From Allorhizobium pseudoryzae (GTDB lineage: Bacteria; Pseudomonadota; Alphaproteobacteria; Rhizobiales; Rhizobiaceae), in NCBI RefSeq assembly GCF_011046245.1, contig NZ_CP049241.1, positions 1,178,001 to 1,242,000 on the forward strand: a DNA stretch of 64,000 nt. Reading direction: 5' to 3'. Shown piece after piece: positions 35,647 through 45,455 of the stretch. The notes below the pieces were generated by a model. The model saw nothing but the letters and a program-made list of their open reading frames with translations, searched no databases and had not been told where the DNA came from. The translations under genes were made by a program, and so were the position numbers. How positions within the stretch are numbered: the stretch's first letter is position 1; each line of letters begins with the position of its first letter.

Positions 35647-38600
35647 ATGTCATCATCATCCCGCCTGACGTCAGGGATCGCCCGCATTGCGCTTGCCGCG
35701 ATGGCGCTCCTGCTCGTGGTGGCGCTGGGCTTCATCCTGTTCATCGGCTTCCTGCCCGCCGGCGGTCAACTGGCCGGCCGGCTGATCAGTTCGCTGGCCT
35801 CCGGGCCGGATCGCGGTGTGACGATCACCGCGCCGCGCGGCCTCCTGACCGGTAACCTGCATGTGGACAGTGTGGCCTTGTCCGACAGCCAGGGTGTCTA
35901 TGCCCGGGCCGAAGACATTGCCGTCGATTGGTCGCCGCTCTCGCTTCTGCGCGGCACGTTCCATGCCGACAGCATCCGGATCGACAAACTGACGGTCAAC
36001 CGGGCGCCGATCGCCGTCGAGCAGCCGCAAACGCAGAGCCAGGAGAGCTCCGGCGGCGGCTTTTCGCTTCCCGTGGCCGTGAAAGTAGACCGCTTTGAGC
36101 TGCCCAATATCGATCTGCAGCCGGAACTCGCCGGCCGGTCCTTCCAGCTTGCGGCAGAGGGATCTGCTGATGCAACGGACGAGCGCATCGGCCTGCAGCT
36201 GTCTGCACGGCGCAAGGATGTGCCGAACGCGCTTGCCAAGACGGATCTCGTCTTCGCCCCCGGCCAGAACGAACTGAAACTGCAGGCCCTGGTCTCCGAG
36301 CCGCAGGGCGGTCTTCTGGCCCGCCTTCTGCACCTACCGGGCGCGCCTTCCCTGGCGCTGGCGCTCGACGGGCGCGGTCCGCTGTCCAACTGGACGGGCG
36401 AACTGCGCGGCACGGTGGATGGCAAGCCCGTCATCAGCATCGACGGCCAGCATGTCATCACACAGCAGGCGGCCCACAGCATCCATATCGAGGGCGGTGG
36501 CCAGCTCGCCGAACTGCTGCCTCCGACGATCCGCCCGCTGTTTGCCGGCCGCACTGACGTGGTGCTGACGGCCAATATTGGCAACAACGGCCGGATCGAG
36601 ATCAAGAACGGGACGCTCGCCAACGATGCCGTGAAGCTGTCGGCATCCGGCGCGCTCGATCCGTCCGGAGACAACAGCCTGACCGGCAGCATGACCGCGG
36701 CCAACGGTCCGGTGCAGATCGAATGGCCGCTCGCTGGCGCGCCGGCGCGATTTGCCCTCGACAACCTGAACTTCACCCTGACCGGACCGGCGGAATCCTC
36801 GCGCTTCAACGCCACGGCAGCACTCCGTTCGGCGACCGTCGAGGGTGCGCATCTCGGGCAGATCCGGCTGCAGGCCGAAAGCGAGGACCTGAACCTCGTG
36901 ACCTATGCGGGCAGCATCCGCACCCGCCTGACCGCCGCCCAGGCCGATTTCGACGAACCGAACCTCGACCGGCTGATCGACGGCCCGATCCGCCTTGATG
37001 CGCCGATCAGGCTCGCCATGCCGGCGATCGGGCTCGATGCCGCCACCTTCGAAAGCGCCAACCTCTCCGGCACGGTGAGCGGCGCCTACAACCAGTCGAA
37101 ACAGTCGGTCACCGGCAATATTCGTCTTTCGCTCAATCCGGCCGGTCTTCCCGATGCCGTGGGCCGCAATTTCAGCGAGTCGATCGGCCTCGAAGGCTAT
37201 ATCGACAGCATCATCGGCGGCAAGTTGAGCCTCGAGAACATTGTGCTGAAATCGAACCTGCTCGATGGCCACGGCAATGTCGCGTTCGAAAACGGCAAGC
37301 TGCAGGGGCAACTGGCCGGCCGCATCGCCGATATTGCCAAGCTGCGCAAGGATGCCAAGGGTGCGGTCGGTTACGATATCAGCGTTTCCGGCCCGCTTGA
37401 TGCCATCGCGCTGAAAACTGTTCTGAATGCCGCCGATCTGCGCATCAGCGGCCACACACTGCAGGCCCTGAGCGCGCAGGTGGAAGCCACGACGGCAACC
37501 GAGGGGTTGAAGGGCACTGTGCTTGCAACGGCAATGCTCGATACCAAGCCGGTCCGTCTGGAAGGCACGGTCAACCAGGCCAATGGTCTCCTGTCCATCT
37601 CGCAGATCAGCCTGGAAGCCGGTGCCAACCGCCTGACGGGAGCGCTTGAGCTGTCGGAGAGCTTCCTGCCCGCCGGGCAGCTGAATTTCGATCTGCCGGA
37701 AATCGGCGTTCTGGCAGGCCTTGCCGGACAAAAGGCGGAAGGCGACCTGAAGGGCAGCGTGACGCTGACGAATGCCGCGGGCGTTCCGGCCGCGACCATC
37801 ACTGCCAGCGGCGAGATGCTGACGGCGCAAGGTGCAACGCTTGCCAAGCCCCAGGTCGATCTTGCCAGCACGGATCTTAGAAACCTTGCGCTTCAGGGCA
37901 CGCTTCGCGCCGATCAGCTGTCGGTCGGTGGTCAGACACTGTCCGGTCTTGCCCTCTCCCTGTCGCAGGACGGCAGCCGTACGGCATTCGATCTGGGTGC
38001 CACCTATTCCGATGCGCCGCTGACGCTCTCCGGGAGCCTGACCCGTCTGCCGGAAAGCGGCGATCTGACGCTCAGCCTCGACCGCTTTCAGGCAGCACCG
38101 GGCGGCGTTGCGGTGGCACTCTCCGAGCCCTCCGAGATCCGCGTGCAAAGCGGCAACGTCGTGCTCGATCCGATCCGGCTCACCGTGGGCGGCGGACAGG
38201 TGATCGTGGAAGGCAGCGCTGCCGATCAGCTGAACCTCGCCATGCGCATCAACAAGCTGCCGGCAGCGCTCGCCAACGGTTTCGTTCCCGATCTCGGGGC
38301 GGAGGGCGATATTGGCGGCGTCGTGACCCTCGGCGGTCCTTCCGCAAAACCGGTCATCCGCTACAGCCTTGCCTGGGACAATGCGAAGGTCTCCCAGACC
38401 CGCACTCTCGATCTCGGCCCCTTCGGCCTCTCGCTTCGTGGGCGCTACGAAACCGGCACCGCGACCATCGATGAAGCCGTGCTGGAGGGTAAAGACGGGC
38501 TTTCCGCCCGGGCCTCCGGCAGTGTTGCAACGGCGAGCCCCGGCAAACTGGACCTCAAGCTCGACCTGAACGCCATGCCGGCGGCAATCGCCAACCGGTT

Positions 38601-41600
38601 CCGGCCGGAATTGCAGGCGGAAGGCGTGGTCTCGGGCGCCGCGCAGATGTCCGGAAGTTTTGCGACCCCTCAAGTGCGCTTCGATCTCGCACTCAAGGAG
38701 GGCTCGACTGTCGGGACGCGCAAGGCGGGCCTTGTCGCTCTTGCCGCCACCGCCACCGGAAGTTTCGAGAACAACACCGTCGCCGTTCAACAGATGACGA
38801 TCAGCGGCGGCGATGGCGTTTCGGCCCGCGCCACCGGCTCGCTGAACCTCAGCGGAGACCGACCGATCAGCCTTGACGCCACGATCGATGCGCTGCCGGC
38901 AAACCTGATCGACATCGCGCGTCCTGATCTTGGCGCGCAAGGCACACTGAAGGGCACGGCGACCGTTGCCGGCACGCTCTCAGCGCCTCAGGCCGAGTTC
39001 AACCTGGCCTGGACGGATGGCACGCTTGCCCAGACCCGCAGCGCCAATCTCGGGCCGCTGTCCCTGACCGCCGCCGGACGGTTTGCCGATCAGACACTCA
39101 CCCTCAACGAGGCGCGGCTTGGCGGAGAGAACGGCATCGCCATGACGGCCAGCGGAACGGCGGGCATTGCGCTCGGCGCACCGCTCAACATCACGGCCGA
39201 GTTCAACCAGCTGCCGGCGTCGCTTGCCAATATCGCACGACCGGACCTCGACGCCGCCGGCCGGCTGAACGGATCCCTCACCGCAAGCGGCACGCTGGAA
39301 GCACCCGATCTCCGCTATGATGTGCGTCTGGCCGATGGTTCGACCGCTCAGACCCGGCAGGCGGGCGTCAACGCCATCGATGCCAGCGCCCGAGGAAGCT
39401 TCACCGGCGGCCTGTTGACCCTCGACGAAACGGCCATGAGCGACCCATCCGGTCTGTCGGTCAGCGCTAAGGGACGGGTTCAGCTGGCCGATGAGCAACC
39501 GCCGACGCTCGATGTGAACGCCTCCATTGCGGCCCTTCCGGCAAACCTCGCCAATGCCTTCGCGCCGGATCTGGGCGCAACGGGCATGGTGTCCGGAACG
39601 GTATCTTCCACAGGCACGCCCGACGCGCCCGCGACGCAGTTCGACCTGGCCTGGCAGGATGCCGGACTGGCGCTGACCCGCAGCGCCGGCCTTGCCGGGC
39701 TTTCTGTGCGCACCCGCGGCTCGCTGGTCAACGGCACGCTGACACTGGACGAAGCCAGCCTCGACGGTCCTTCGGGTCTGTCCGCAACCGCCAGCGGCAC
39801 CGTTGGCCTGGCGGGCGAGCGTCCGCTGAACCTCACGGCAGAGCTGCGTTCAGTTCCCGCCGACCTCGCCAACACCTTCCTGCCCGGCATCCGGGCCGGT
39901 GGCACGATCACCGGCAACGCCACAGTGACCGGCACGGTTGCCAACCCCAACGCCAGCTATGACCTGCAATGGGCCGACGGCGTGATCCAGCGCCAGGGCG
40001 ACGCGGGCATCCGCGGCCTGAACCTGCGCACCGCCGGCAGCTTTGCCGACAATCGGTTGACCCTGAAGGATACGCGGCTGACGGGGCCGGACGGATTGTC
40101 CGTGACTGCCGATGGCAGCGTCGCCTTTGGCGACAATGGTCCGCAGCCGAACCTCAATGCCGAGATCAATGCCCTGCCGGCCCGCCTTGCTAATGCCTTC
40201 CAGCCGGGGCTGGACGCCACAGGCACGGTGTCCGGACGCCTGTCTGCCCTGCCGGCGAACGGTGCCAGCGGCGGACGTTTCGACCTCCGGTGGAATGGGG
40301 CCTCGGTTGCGCAGACGCGAAGCGCCGGCCTTGCCCCCTTCGATATCACGGCATCGGGCACGCTCGGCAGCCAGCAAGTGCAGTTCGAAACCCGGCTCAG
40401 CGGCGCAAGCGGCCTCAACGTGACCGGCAGCGGCACTGTCGGCCTCACCGGCGACCGCGCGCTCAATGTCCGCGTCGAGGGCAGTCTGCCCTTTGCTCTC
40501 GCGGCAGCGCAGCTTTCGGGTCAGGGACTGGCGCTGGAGGGCGCAGCCAATGTCAATGTGAGTATTGGCGGCACGGCCGCGGCACCGGCGATTACCGGTA
40601 CCGCCTCCACAACGGGCGCACAGCTGATCGATGTCCGCCGCAATCTTGCGCTCAACGGCATCAATGCCAGCGTGACCTTCAACCGCGACACGGCGACGAT
40701 CTCCCGCCTGACGGCAGAGGTCTCCACCGGCGGCACCGTTTCGCTGCAGGGATCCATCGGTCTCCGCGACGGTTACGCCGCCGATCTGCGCATCGTTCTG
40801 GACAACGCCACCTATGTCGATGGCAATCTGGTGACGGCGACGGTGAACGGCACGTTGAACCTGAGCGGTCCGCTGACGGGAGCACCGACCCTCTCCGGCG
40901 AGATCGCCCTGGTGCGCGCCAACATCACCGTGCCCGCCTCGCTGCCGGCATCGCTTGCGCAGATCGATGTCAAACATGTCAACGCGCCGCCGGATGTGCG
41001 GGCGCTGCTGGCGAGCCTCGCCCCGAAAGGCGGCAGCGGAACGAGCGCCGGCATCAATCTCGACCTGACGCTGCGCGCGCCGAACGGGATCTTCGTGCGT
41101 GGTCGCGGCATCGATGCGGAATTGGGCGGCGCGCTGACCATCCGCGGCACGACGGCAGCCCCCAATGTGGCCGGCGCCTTCGAGATGCGGCGCGGCCGGA
41201 TCGTGATCCTGACCAAGCGGCTGGACTTCACCAGCGGACGCATCACCTTCGGCGGCAGCCTCATTCCCGTGCTGGATCTGGCGGCCACCACGAGTTCCGG
41301 CCAGACCACGATCACCATCACGGTGACGGGCGTGGCCAACGATCCGGAGATCGGCTTCAGTTCGTCGCCTTCGCTGCCGCAGGACGAGATCCTGGCGCAG
41401 TTGATCTTCGGGCAGTCGCTGTCGCGGCTCTCGGCCCTGCAGATCGCCCAGCTGGCCGATGCCGTCGCCCAGCTGGCCGGCGGCGGAGACAATTCCCTCC
41501 TGCAGTCGCTGCGGTCCAGCCTCGGGGTGGACGATCTCGACATCAAGACCGACGAGGCCGGGCAGACGAGCGTGTCGATTGGGCGCCGGCTGAACAACCG

Positions 41601-41742
41601 CACCTATCTGCAGCTCGAACAGGGCGGCAGCGGCGGCGCGCGCGCAACGATCAATCTCGACATCGGGCGCGGAGTGAAGCTGAAAGGATCGGCCGGCAGC
41701 GATGGCGGCTCGGGCGGGATTTTCTACGAGAAAGAATATTAA
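35647..41742 (+). CDS. tamB: TamB: translocation and assembly module inner membrane protein, repeat-expanded
   Basis: A 2031-residue AsmA-like protein bridging inner membrane and outer membrane with TamA. One N-terminal membrane anchor (ALAAMALLLVVALGFILFIG, residues 16-36) is followed by long beta-rich stretches. The C-terminal TamB/DUF490 domain is clear (RGRIVILTKRLDFTSGRITFGG, then SSSPSLPQDEILAQLIFGQS). It is much longer than the E. coli protein (about 1260 residues). Part of the excess is explained by seven tandem units of 106-108 residues at about residues 871-1613. A groove built of repeated beta units could be longer here, matching a wider periplasm or different cargo; that is inference. 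Confidence 0.93.
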   Translation: MSSSSRLTSGIARIALAAMALLLVVALGFILFIGFLPAGGQLAGRLISSLASGPDRGVTITAPRGLLTGNLHVDSVALSDSQGVYARAEDIAVDWSPLSLLRGTFHADSIRIDKLTVNRAPIAVEQPQTQSQESSGGGFSLPVAVKVDRFELPNIDLQPELAGRSFQLAAEGSADATDERIGLQLSARRKDVPNALAKTDLVFAPGQNELKLQALVSEPQGGLLARLLHLPGAPSLALALDGRGPLSNWTGELRGTVDGKPVISIDGQHVITQQAAHSIHIEGGGQLAELLPPTIRPLFAGRTDVVLTANIGNNGRIEIKNGTLANDAVKLSASGALDPSGDNSLTGSMTAANGPVQIEWPLAGAPARFALDNLNFTLTGPAESSRFNATAALRSATVEGAHLGQIRLQAESEDLNLVTYAGSIRTRLTAAQADFDEPNLDRLIDGPIRLDAPIRLAMPAIGLDAATFESANLSGTVSGAYNQSKQSVTGNIRLSLNPAGLPDAVGRNFSESIGLEGYIDSIIGGKLSLENIVLKSNLLDGHGNVAFENGKLQGQLAGRIADIAKLRKDAKGAVGYDISVSGPLDAIALKTVLNAADLRISGHTLQALSAQVEATTATEGLKGTVLATAMLDTKPVRLEGTVNQANGLLSISQISLEAGANRLTGALELSESFLPAGQLNFDLPEIGVLAGLAGQKAEGDLKGSVTLTNAAGVPAATITASGEMLTAQGATLAKPQVDLASTDLRNLALQGTLRADQLSVGGQTLSGLALSLSQDGSRTAFDLGATYSDAPLTLSGSLTRLPESGDLTLSLDRFQAAPGGVAVALSEPSEIRVQSGNVVLDPIRLTVGGGQVIVEGSAADQLNLAMRINKLPAALANGFVPDLGAEGDIGGVVTLGGPSAKPVIRYSLAWDNAKVSQTRTLDLGPFGLSLRGRYETGTATIDEAVLEGKDGLSARASGSVATASPGKLDLKLDLNAMPAAIANRFRPELQAEGVVSGAAQMSGSFATPQVRFDLALKEGSTVGTRKAGLVALAATATGSFENNTVAVQQMTISGGDGVSARATGSLNLSGDRPISLDATIDALPANLIDIARPDLGAQGTLKGTATVAGTLSAPQAEFNLAWTDGTLAQTRSANLGPLSLTAAGRFADQTLTLNEARLGGENGIAMTASGTAGIALGAPLNITAEFNQLPASLANIARPDLDAAGRLNGSLTASGTLEAPDLRYDVRLADGSTAQTRQAGVNAIDASARGSFTGGLLTLDETAMSDPSGLSVSAKGRVQLADEQPPTLDVNASIAALPANLANAFAPDLGATGMVSGTVSSTGTPDAPATQFDLAWQDAGLALTRSAGLAGLSVRTRGSLVNGTLTLDEASLDGPSGLSATASGTVGLAGERPLNLTAELRSVPADLANTFLPGIRAGGTITGNATVTGTVANPNASYDLQWADGVIQRQGDAGIRGLNLRTAGSFADNRLTLKDTRLTGPDGLSVTADGSVAFGDNGPQPNLNAEINALPARLANAFQPGLDATGTVSGRLSALPANGASGGRFDLRWNGASVAQTRSAGLAPFDITASGTLGSQQVQFETRLSGASGLNVTGSGTVGLTGDRALNVRVEGSLPFALAAAQLSGQGLALEGAANVNVSIGGTAAAPAITGTASTTGAQLIDVRRNLALNGINASVTFNRDTATISRLTAEVSTGGTVSLQGSIGLRDGYAADLRIVLDNATYVDGNLVTATVNGTLNLSGPLTGAPTLSGEIALVRANITVPASLPASLAQIDVKHVNAPPDVRALLASLAPKGGSGTSAGINLDLTLRAPNGIFVRGRGIDAELGGALTIRGTTAAPNVAGAFEMRRGRIVILTKRLDFTSGRITFGGSLIPVLDLAATTSSGQTTITITVTGVANDPEIGFSSSPSLPQDEILAQLIFGQSLSRLSALQIAQLADAVAQLAGGGDNSLLQSLRSSLGVDDLDIKTDEAGQTSVSIGRRLNNRTYLQLEQGGSGGARATINLDIGRGVKLKGSAGSDGGSGGIFYEKEY
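38257..40485 (+). repeat. seven tandem coding repeats of about 320 bp inside tamB
   Basis: Units start at the LPxxLAN motif at 38257, 38575, 38893, 39211, 39535, 39853 and 40174, spacing 318, 318, 318, 324, 318 and 321 bases, with a partial eighth beginning near 40486. Each unit follows the order LPAxLAN..PDLxAxGxxxG..G-TxxAP..(F/Y)DLxWxDG..QTRxAGL..G-F..LTLDEAxLxGxxGLSxxASG. Protein identity between units is moderate and the DNA is diverged, so the array is old and maintained, not a recent slippage product. Confidence 0.85.
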
Positions 41743-41795
41743 CCGGAAAATCGTCCAGCACGCGCTTCGGGATAATACCCTAAAGCGTGTCGCAT

Positions 41796-42314
41796 TTATT
41801 TTGCCTCATATCCTGCTGCGCGGAAAAAGTTTCTGCATTCGGTGACGGAGAAGAGGCTGATGATGTCGCCGAGGGCTTGGGCAATCGCATCGAAGCTTCT
41901 GGCGGCTCGCTTTCGTAAGAGCGCCTTGAGCTTTGAGAACGCCATTTCGATGGGGTTCAGGTCCGGTGAATAGGGCGGCAGGAAGAGCAGCCAGGCGCCC
42001 TTCGCCTTGACCAGCTGCTCGGCTTTCTCGCTTTTGTGGAAGCCGACATTGTCGAGGATGACAACATCGCCGGGCGACAGTGTCGGCGCAAGCTGTGTTT
42101 CGATCCATGTTTCGAAGATGCGGCCGTTCATGGGCCCCTCGACGATCCACGGCGCGGTCAGGCCATGGCAGCGCAGTCCGGCGATGAATGTCTGCGTCTT
42201 CCAGTGGCCAAAGGGAGCGTAAGCCGCAAAGCGGCTGCCTTTGGCAGACCATCCGGTGCGCTTCGTCAGGCGGGTATTCGTGGACGTCTCATCGATAAAG
42301 ATGAGCCGGGACAA
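41796..42314 (-). CDS. IS630 transposase, catalytic (DDE) part
   Basis: The C-terminal catalytic part of an IS630-type transposase. It has LIFIDETSTNTRLTKRTGWS (first Asp), VVILDNVGFHKS (second Asp) and PPYSPDLNPIEMAFSKLK (Glu). The nearest start is a TTG at 42314, but the frame is open back to the A8 run (42404-42411 on the plus strand as T8). The upstream codons (SLKASEQRRPEIAKARDLWINRRKRFF) are typical of the IS630 middle region, so the product is probably a fusion with the first frame through frameshifting or slippage. Confidence 0.88.
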   Translation of the reverse strand: MSRLIFIDETSTNTRLTKRTGWSAKGSRFAAYAPFGHWKTQTFIAGLRCHGLTAPWIVEGPMNGRIFETWIETQLAPTLSPGDVVILDNVGFHKSEKAEQLVKAKGAWLLFLPPYSPDLNPIEMAFSKLKALLRKRAARSFDAIAQALGDIISLFSVTECRNFFRAAGYEAK

Positions 42315-42354
42315 CGCTTTGTTGAAGAACCGCTTTCGGCGGTTGATCCAAAGA

Positions 42355-42747
42355 TCACGCGCCTTGGCGATCTCCGGTCTGCGCTGCTCGCTTGCCTTGA
42401 GGCTTTTTTTTATTGCTCAGCCCAAGCTGGTGTAGAAACCGCCCGACGGTGGCGCGGTGGACGTCGATACCGCGCTCGGCCAGTTCGAGACACAGTTCGT
42501 CCAGGGTCACTTCGCCATGCAGAGCAACGCGCTCGCTGATCCACTCCGCATGAGGCGAAAGTTTACTGCCAGGCGGATGGCCCTGTCTGGCGGGGCGAAG
42601 AGAACCAGAGGAACGATGCAGGATCATCATGTTGTTGACGAACCGGGGCGAAACCCGGAAATGCCGGGCGGCTTCCCGATTGCTATTGCCTTCGTTCACA
42701 AATGCAACGACACGCTCACGCAACTCCATCGGATGCGGCTTGCCCAT
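42355..42747 (-). CDS. IS630 transposase, N-terminal helix-turn-helix part
   Basis: A 130-residue frame starting MGKPHPMELRERVVAFVNEG with the IS630 HTH region (NREAARHFRVSPRFVNNMM) and the winged part (ELAERGIDVHRATVGRFLHQLGLSNKKK). It ends 19 codons after an A8 run. Continuing into the catalytic frame requires a +1 (or -2) frame change at that run. This may be programmed frameshifting or transcriptional slippage, both known in IS elements, or a single-base indel. Confidence 0.85.
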   Translation of the reverse strand: MGKPHPMELRERVVAFVNEGNSNREAARHFRVSPRFVNNMMILHRSSGSLRPARQGHPPGSKLSPHAEWISERVALHGEVTLDELCLELAERGIDVHRATVGRFLHQLGLSNKKKPQGKRAAQTGDRQGA

Positions 42748-42829
42748 GGCGCTTCTCCTTCCATGGGCAAATGAATCATAAATCCAAACAAACCGGAATA
42801 CCGAATCTGGTTTGGCGCGACACGCTTTA

Positions 42830-43051
42830 GATTTTGGATAATTTCCTAAACACGTGCAGGCAGCAAACGAGCTTTACGTGACGAAATTCCTTACATTTAT
42901 CAATTGCTCGAGATAACCAGCGTTAATTTCACAACCCTTGCGAGATTAACGTTTGACTTAAATTTAACCAATCACGGTTACTCTACGAACGTCTTGAGAG
43001 GCGGGAGCAACAGTTGGGTGCTCTGACACTCTTTCTGTTCTACCGAGGGTA
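42830..43051 (+). promoter_or_regulatory. AT-rich leader of the chemoreceptor gene
   Basis: The 222 bases between the IS and the chemoreceptor are AT-rich with two inverted repeats: CGTTAAT (42921-42927) / ATTAACG (42945-42951), and TAACC (42965-42969) / GGTTA (42976-42980). These may be activator sites or part of the promoter. No ORF is seen. Confidence 0.35.
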
Positions 43052-44845
43052 ATGACAGTGCAACTTAAACTGATCGGGATCAACGACAGCAGCAGCGTAC
43101 TGGCTGCCATTGGGCGTTCTCAGGCCATCATCGAATTTAGCCCGACGGGGCAGATCATCTCCGCCAACGAGAACTTCTGCAAAGCGCTCGGTTATGATCT
43201 TTCCGAGATCAAGGGAAAAAGCCACAGCCTGTTCTGTGAGCCGTCCTACGTGAACTCGCAGGCCTACCGGGATTTCTGGGCTCGTCTGGCGCGCGGCGAA
43301 TTTGATGCCGCGGAATACAAGCGCATCGGCAAGAACGGCAAGGAAATCTGGATCCAGGCCTCCTACAATCCCGTCATGTCCGGCAGCAAGGTGGTCAAGG
43401 TCGTCAAGATCGCCACCGACATTACGACCGCCAAGCTGAAGGCTGCAGAAGACGCCGGCAAGCTCAACGCGATTTCCCGAACGCAGGCCGTCATCGAGTT
43501 CACGACCGCCGGCGACATTCTGACCGCCAACGAGAACTTTCTCTCCTGTCTTGGCTACAGCCTGGCGGAGATCAAGGGGAAGCATCACAGCATGTTCTGT
43601 GATCCGGCCTTTTCCGCGAGCCCCGACTACCGAAGCTTCTGGAGCAAGCTGGCTTCCGGAGAACCCATTGCCGCCGAGTTCAAGCGCATCGGCAAGGGCG
43701 GCAAGGTGGTCTGGATCCAGGCGTCCTACAATCCGATCTTCAATGCGGACGGCCAGGTCTTCAAGGTGGTGAAGTTCGCGACCGACATTACCGAACGCGT
43801 GCGGGCGGTGGACGACATCGGCGAGGGTCTCGGCGCCTTGGCAAATGGCAACCTGACCTTCCGCATCGAACGGGCCTTCATTCCGTCGCTGGAAAAGATC
43901 CGGACGGATTTCAACACGGCGATCGAAAAACTGCGTCAGGCGATGGAAAACGTCGGCCAGAACGCCGAAGCGATTGCATCGGGCTCCCAGCAGATCCGCG
44001 AAGCCTCCGACAGCCTGTCGAAGCGCACCGAGCAGCAGGCAGCCGCCGTGGAGGAAACCGCAGCGGCTCTCGACGAGATCACCCAGACGGTTGCGACAAG
44101 CGCCAAGCGCGCGGAAGAGGCCGGCGATCTGGTGGCCCGCACCACGACCGGCGCAACGCGCTCCGGCGAGGTCGTCTCCAGCGCCATTTCCGCCATGGGC
44201 GAAATCGAGCGCTCAGCCGGCGAGATCTCCTCGATCATCGGGGTGATCGACGACATCGCCTTCCAGACCAACCTTCTGGCCTTGAATGCCGGCGTCGAGG
44301 CGGCCCGCGCCGGTGAGGCCGGCAAGGGCTTTGCGGTCGTCGCCCAGGAAGTGCGCGAGCTGGCACAACGCTCCGCCAAGGCGGCAAAGGAAATCAAGGC
44401 GCTGATCAACACCTCCGGCGAGCAGGTGAAGAAGGGCGTGGCACTGGTGGACGAGACCGGCCGTGCCTTGCAGGCGATCATCACCGAAGTCGGCGACATC
44501 AACACCAATGTGCAGGCGATCGTGGAAGCCAGCCGCGAACAGGCAATCGGCCTCAAGGAAATCAACAACGCCATCAACCTGATGGACCAGAACACCCAGC
44601 AGAACGCCGCAATGGTGGAGGAGACCAACGCTGCCAGCCACGGCCTTGCCAAGGAAGCGGGCTCGCTGCGCGATCTCATCAGCCGATTCAGCTTTGGGAA
44701 ACAATCTTCGTCTACTGTGCGAATCGCGCGACCCGATGCACGCCCCGTCGCATCCCCGGCACGCTCACTCATGGCTAAGGTCGCCCGCGCCAACACCGGT
44801 GCAGCCGCCGCGGTCCAGGCATCGGAGAATTGGGAAGAATTTTGA
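43052..44845 (+). CDS. soluble methyl-accepting chemotaxis protein with two PAS domains
   Basis: A 597-residue chemoreceptor without a transmembrane segment. Two PAS domains at about residues 10-125 and 131-246 are near-duplicates ([15 protein letters not shown] versus [15 protein letters not shown]; both with [16 protein letters not shown] and [18 protein letters not shown]). A short HAMP-like linker follows, then the signalling hairpin with the tip [25 protein letters not shown]. The C terminus is NWEEF, a CheR/CheB-tethering pentapeptide (NWETF type). It probably senses an intracellular ligand or redox/energy state. The start follows GAGGGTA. Its stop overlaps the cheW start (TGATG). Confidence 0.93.
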   Translation: MTVQLKLIGINDSSSVLAAIGRSQAIIEFSPTGQIISANENFCKALGYDLSEIKGKSHSLFCEPSYVNSQAYRDFWARLARGEFDAAEYKRIGKNGKEIWIQASYNPVMSGSKVVKVVKIATDITTAKLKAAEDAGKLNAISRTQAVIEFTTAGDILTANENFLSCLGYSLAEIKGKHHSMFCDPAFSASPDYRSFWSKLASGEPIAAEFKRIGKGGKVVWIQASYNPIFNADGQVFKVVKFATDITERVRAVDDIGEGLGALANGNLTFRIERAFIPSLEKIRTDFNTAIEKLRQAMENVGQNAEAIASGSQQIREASDSLSKRTEQQAAAVEETAAALDEITQTVATSAKRAEEAGDLVARTTTGATRSGEVVSSAISAMGEIERSAGEISSIIGVIDDIAFQTNLLALNAGVEAARAGEAGKGFAVVAQEVRELAQRSAKAAKEIKALINTSGEQVKKGVALVDETGRALQAIITEVGDINTNVQAIVEASREQAIGLKEINNAINLMDQNTQQNAAMVEETNAASHGLAKEAGSLRDLISRFSFGKQSSSTVRIARPDARPVASPARSLMAKVARANTGAAAAVQASENWEEF

Positions 44846-45324
44846 TGGCGACCACGATCAACACCACCAGCTTCAGCGGCGAAACACTCGAGATCATTGC
44901 CTTTCGCCTTCACGACCAGGAATTCTGCGTGAAGACGACGACGATCCGCGAAATCCGCGGCTGGGCGCCGTCGACGCCGATCCCGCATGCGCCGGCCGAT
45001 GTGATCGGCGTGATGAACCTGCGCGGATCCGTCATCCCGATCATCGACCTCGCCTACAAGCTCGGCATGAAGAGCACGGTGGCCAACGAGCGTTCCGCAA
45101 TCGTTGTGGCGGAAGTCCACAACATGGTCATCGGCATGCTGGTGGACCGCGTCTCCGACATCCTGACGATTTCCTCCGCGCAGGTGCAGCCGGTGCCGGA
45201 AGTCTCCGCCTCCTTCGACAAGTCCTTCTCCGAAGGCATCATCGCGACCGAGAGCGGCATGATCTGCTTCCTCAACCTGTCGAAGATGTTCAAGGGCAGC
45301 GACCTCGAAGATCTGGCCGCCTGA
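44845..45324 (+). CDS. cheW: CheW coupling protein
   Basis: A 159-residue adaptor that links chemoreceptors to the CheA kinase. It contains the two CheW SH3-like lobes: LEIIAFRLHDQEFCVKTTTIREIRGW, then PIPHAPADVIGVMNLRGSVIPIIDLAYKLG (receptor-binding NLRG motif). The ATG at 44845 shares one base with the chemoreceptor stop, giving stoichiometric coupling. No cheA is nearby, so this receptor-CheW pair probably feeds a chemotaxis cluster elsewhere. Confidence 0.94.
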   Translation: MATTINTTSFSGETLEIIAFRLHDQEFCVKTTTIREIRGWAPSTPIPHAPADVIGVMNLRGSVIPIIDLAYKLGMKSTVANERSAIVVAEVHNMVIGMLVDRVSDILTISSAQVQPVPEVSASFDKSFSEGIIATESGMICFLNLSKMFKGSDLEDLAA

Positions 45325-45355
45325 CGGCCTCTTGTCCGCACCGCCATCGCACACG

Positions 45356-45383
45356 AAGGGCAACACACGAGGTTGCCCTTTTT
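45356..45383 (+). terminator. Rho-independent terminator after cheW
   Basis: AAGGGCAAC at 45356-45364 pairs with GTTGCCCTT at 45372-45380, loop ACACGAG, with the stem running into a T-run (45379-45383). Confidence 0.9.
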
Positions 45384-45455
45384 GCGTTTGCGTCAAAGGT
45401 TGATCTGCCGCGAGGCTTACCATAGGAAGCGCTTGGTTACACTGAGGGAGAGACC

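Larger units (their letters stand above)
41783..42827 (-). mobile_element. IS630-family insertion sequence
   Basis: A 1045-bp element. Terminal inverted repeats AAGCGTGTCGC (41783-41793) and GCGACACGCTT (42817-42827) are perfect over 11 bases, or 13 counting the flanking TA, and the C/G just outside also match. It is bounded by TA dinucleotides at 41781-41782 and 42828-42829, the expected IS630 target duplication. It carries two overlapping-type frames (HTH part and DDE part) on the minus strand. It inserted 40 bases after the tamB stop and disrupts no recognisable gene. Confidence 0.92.
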
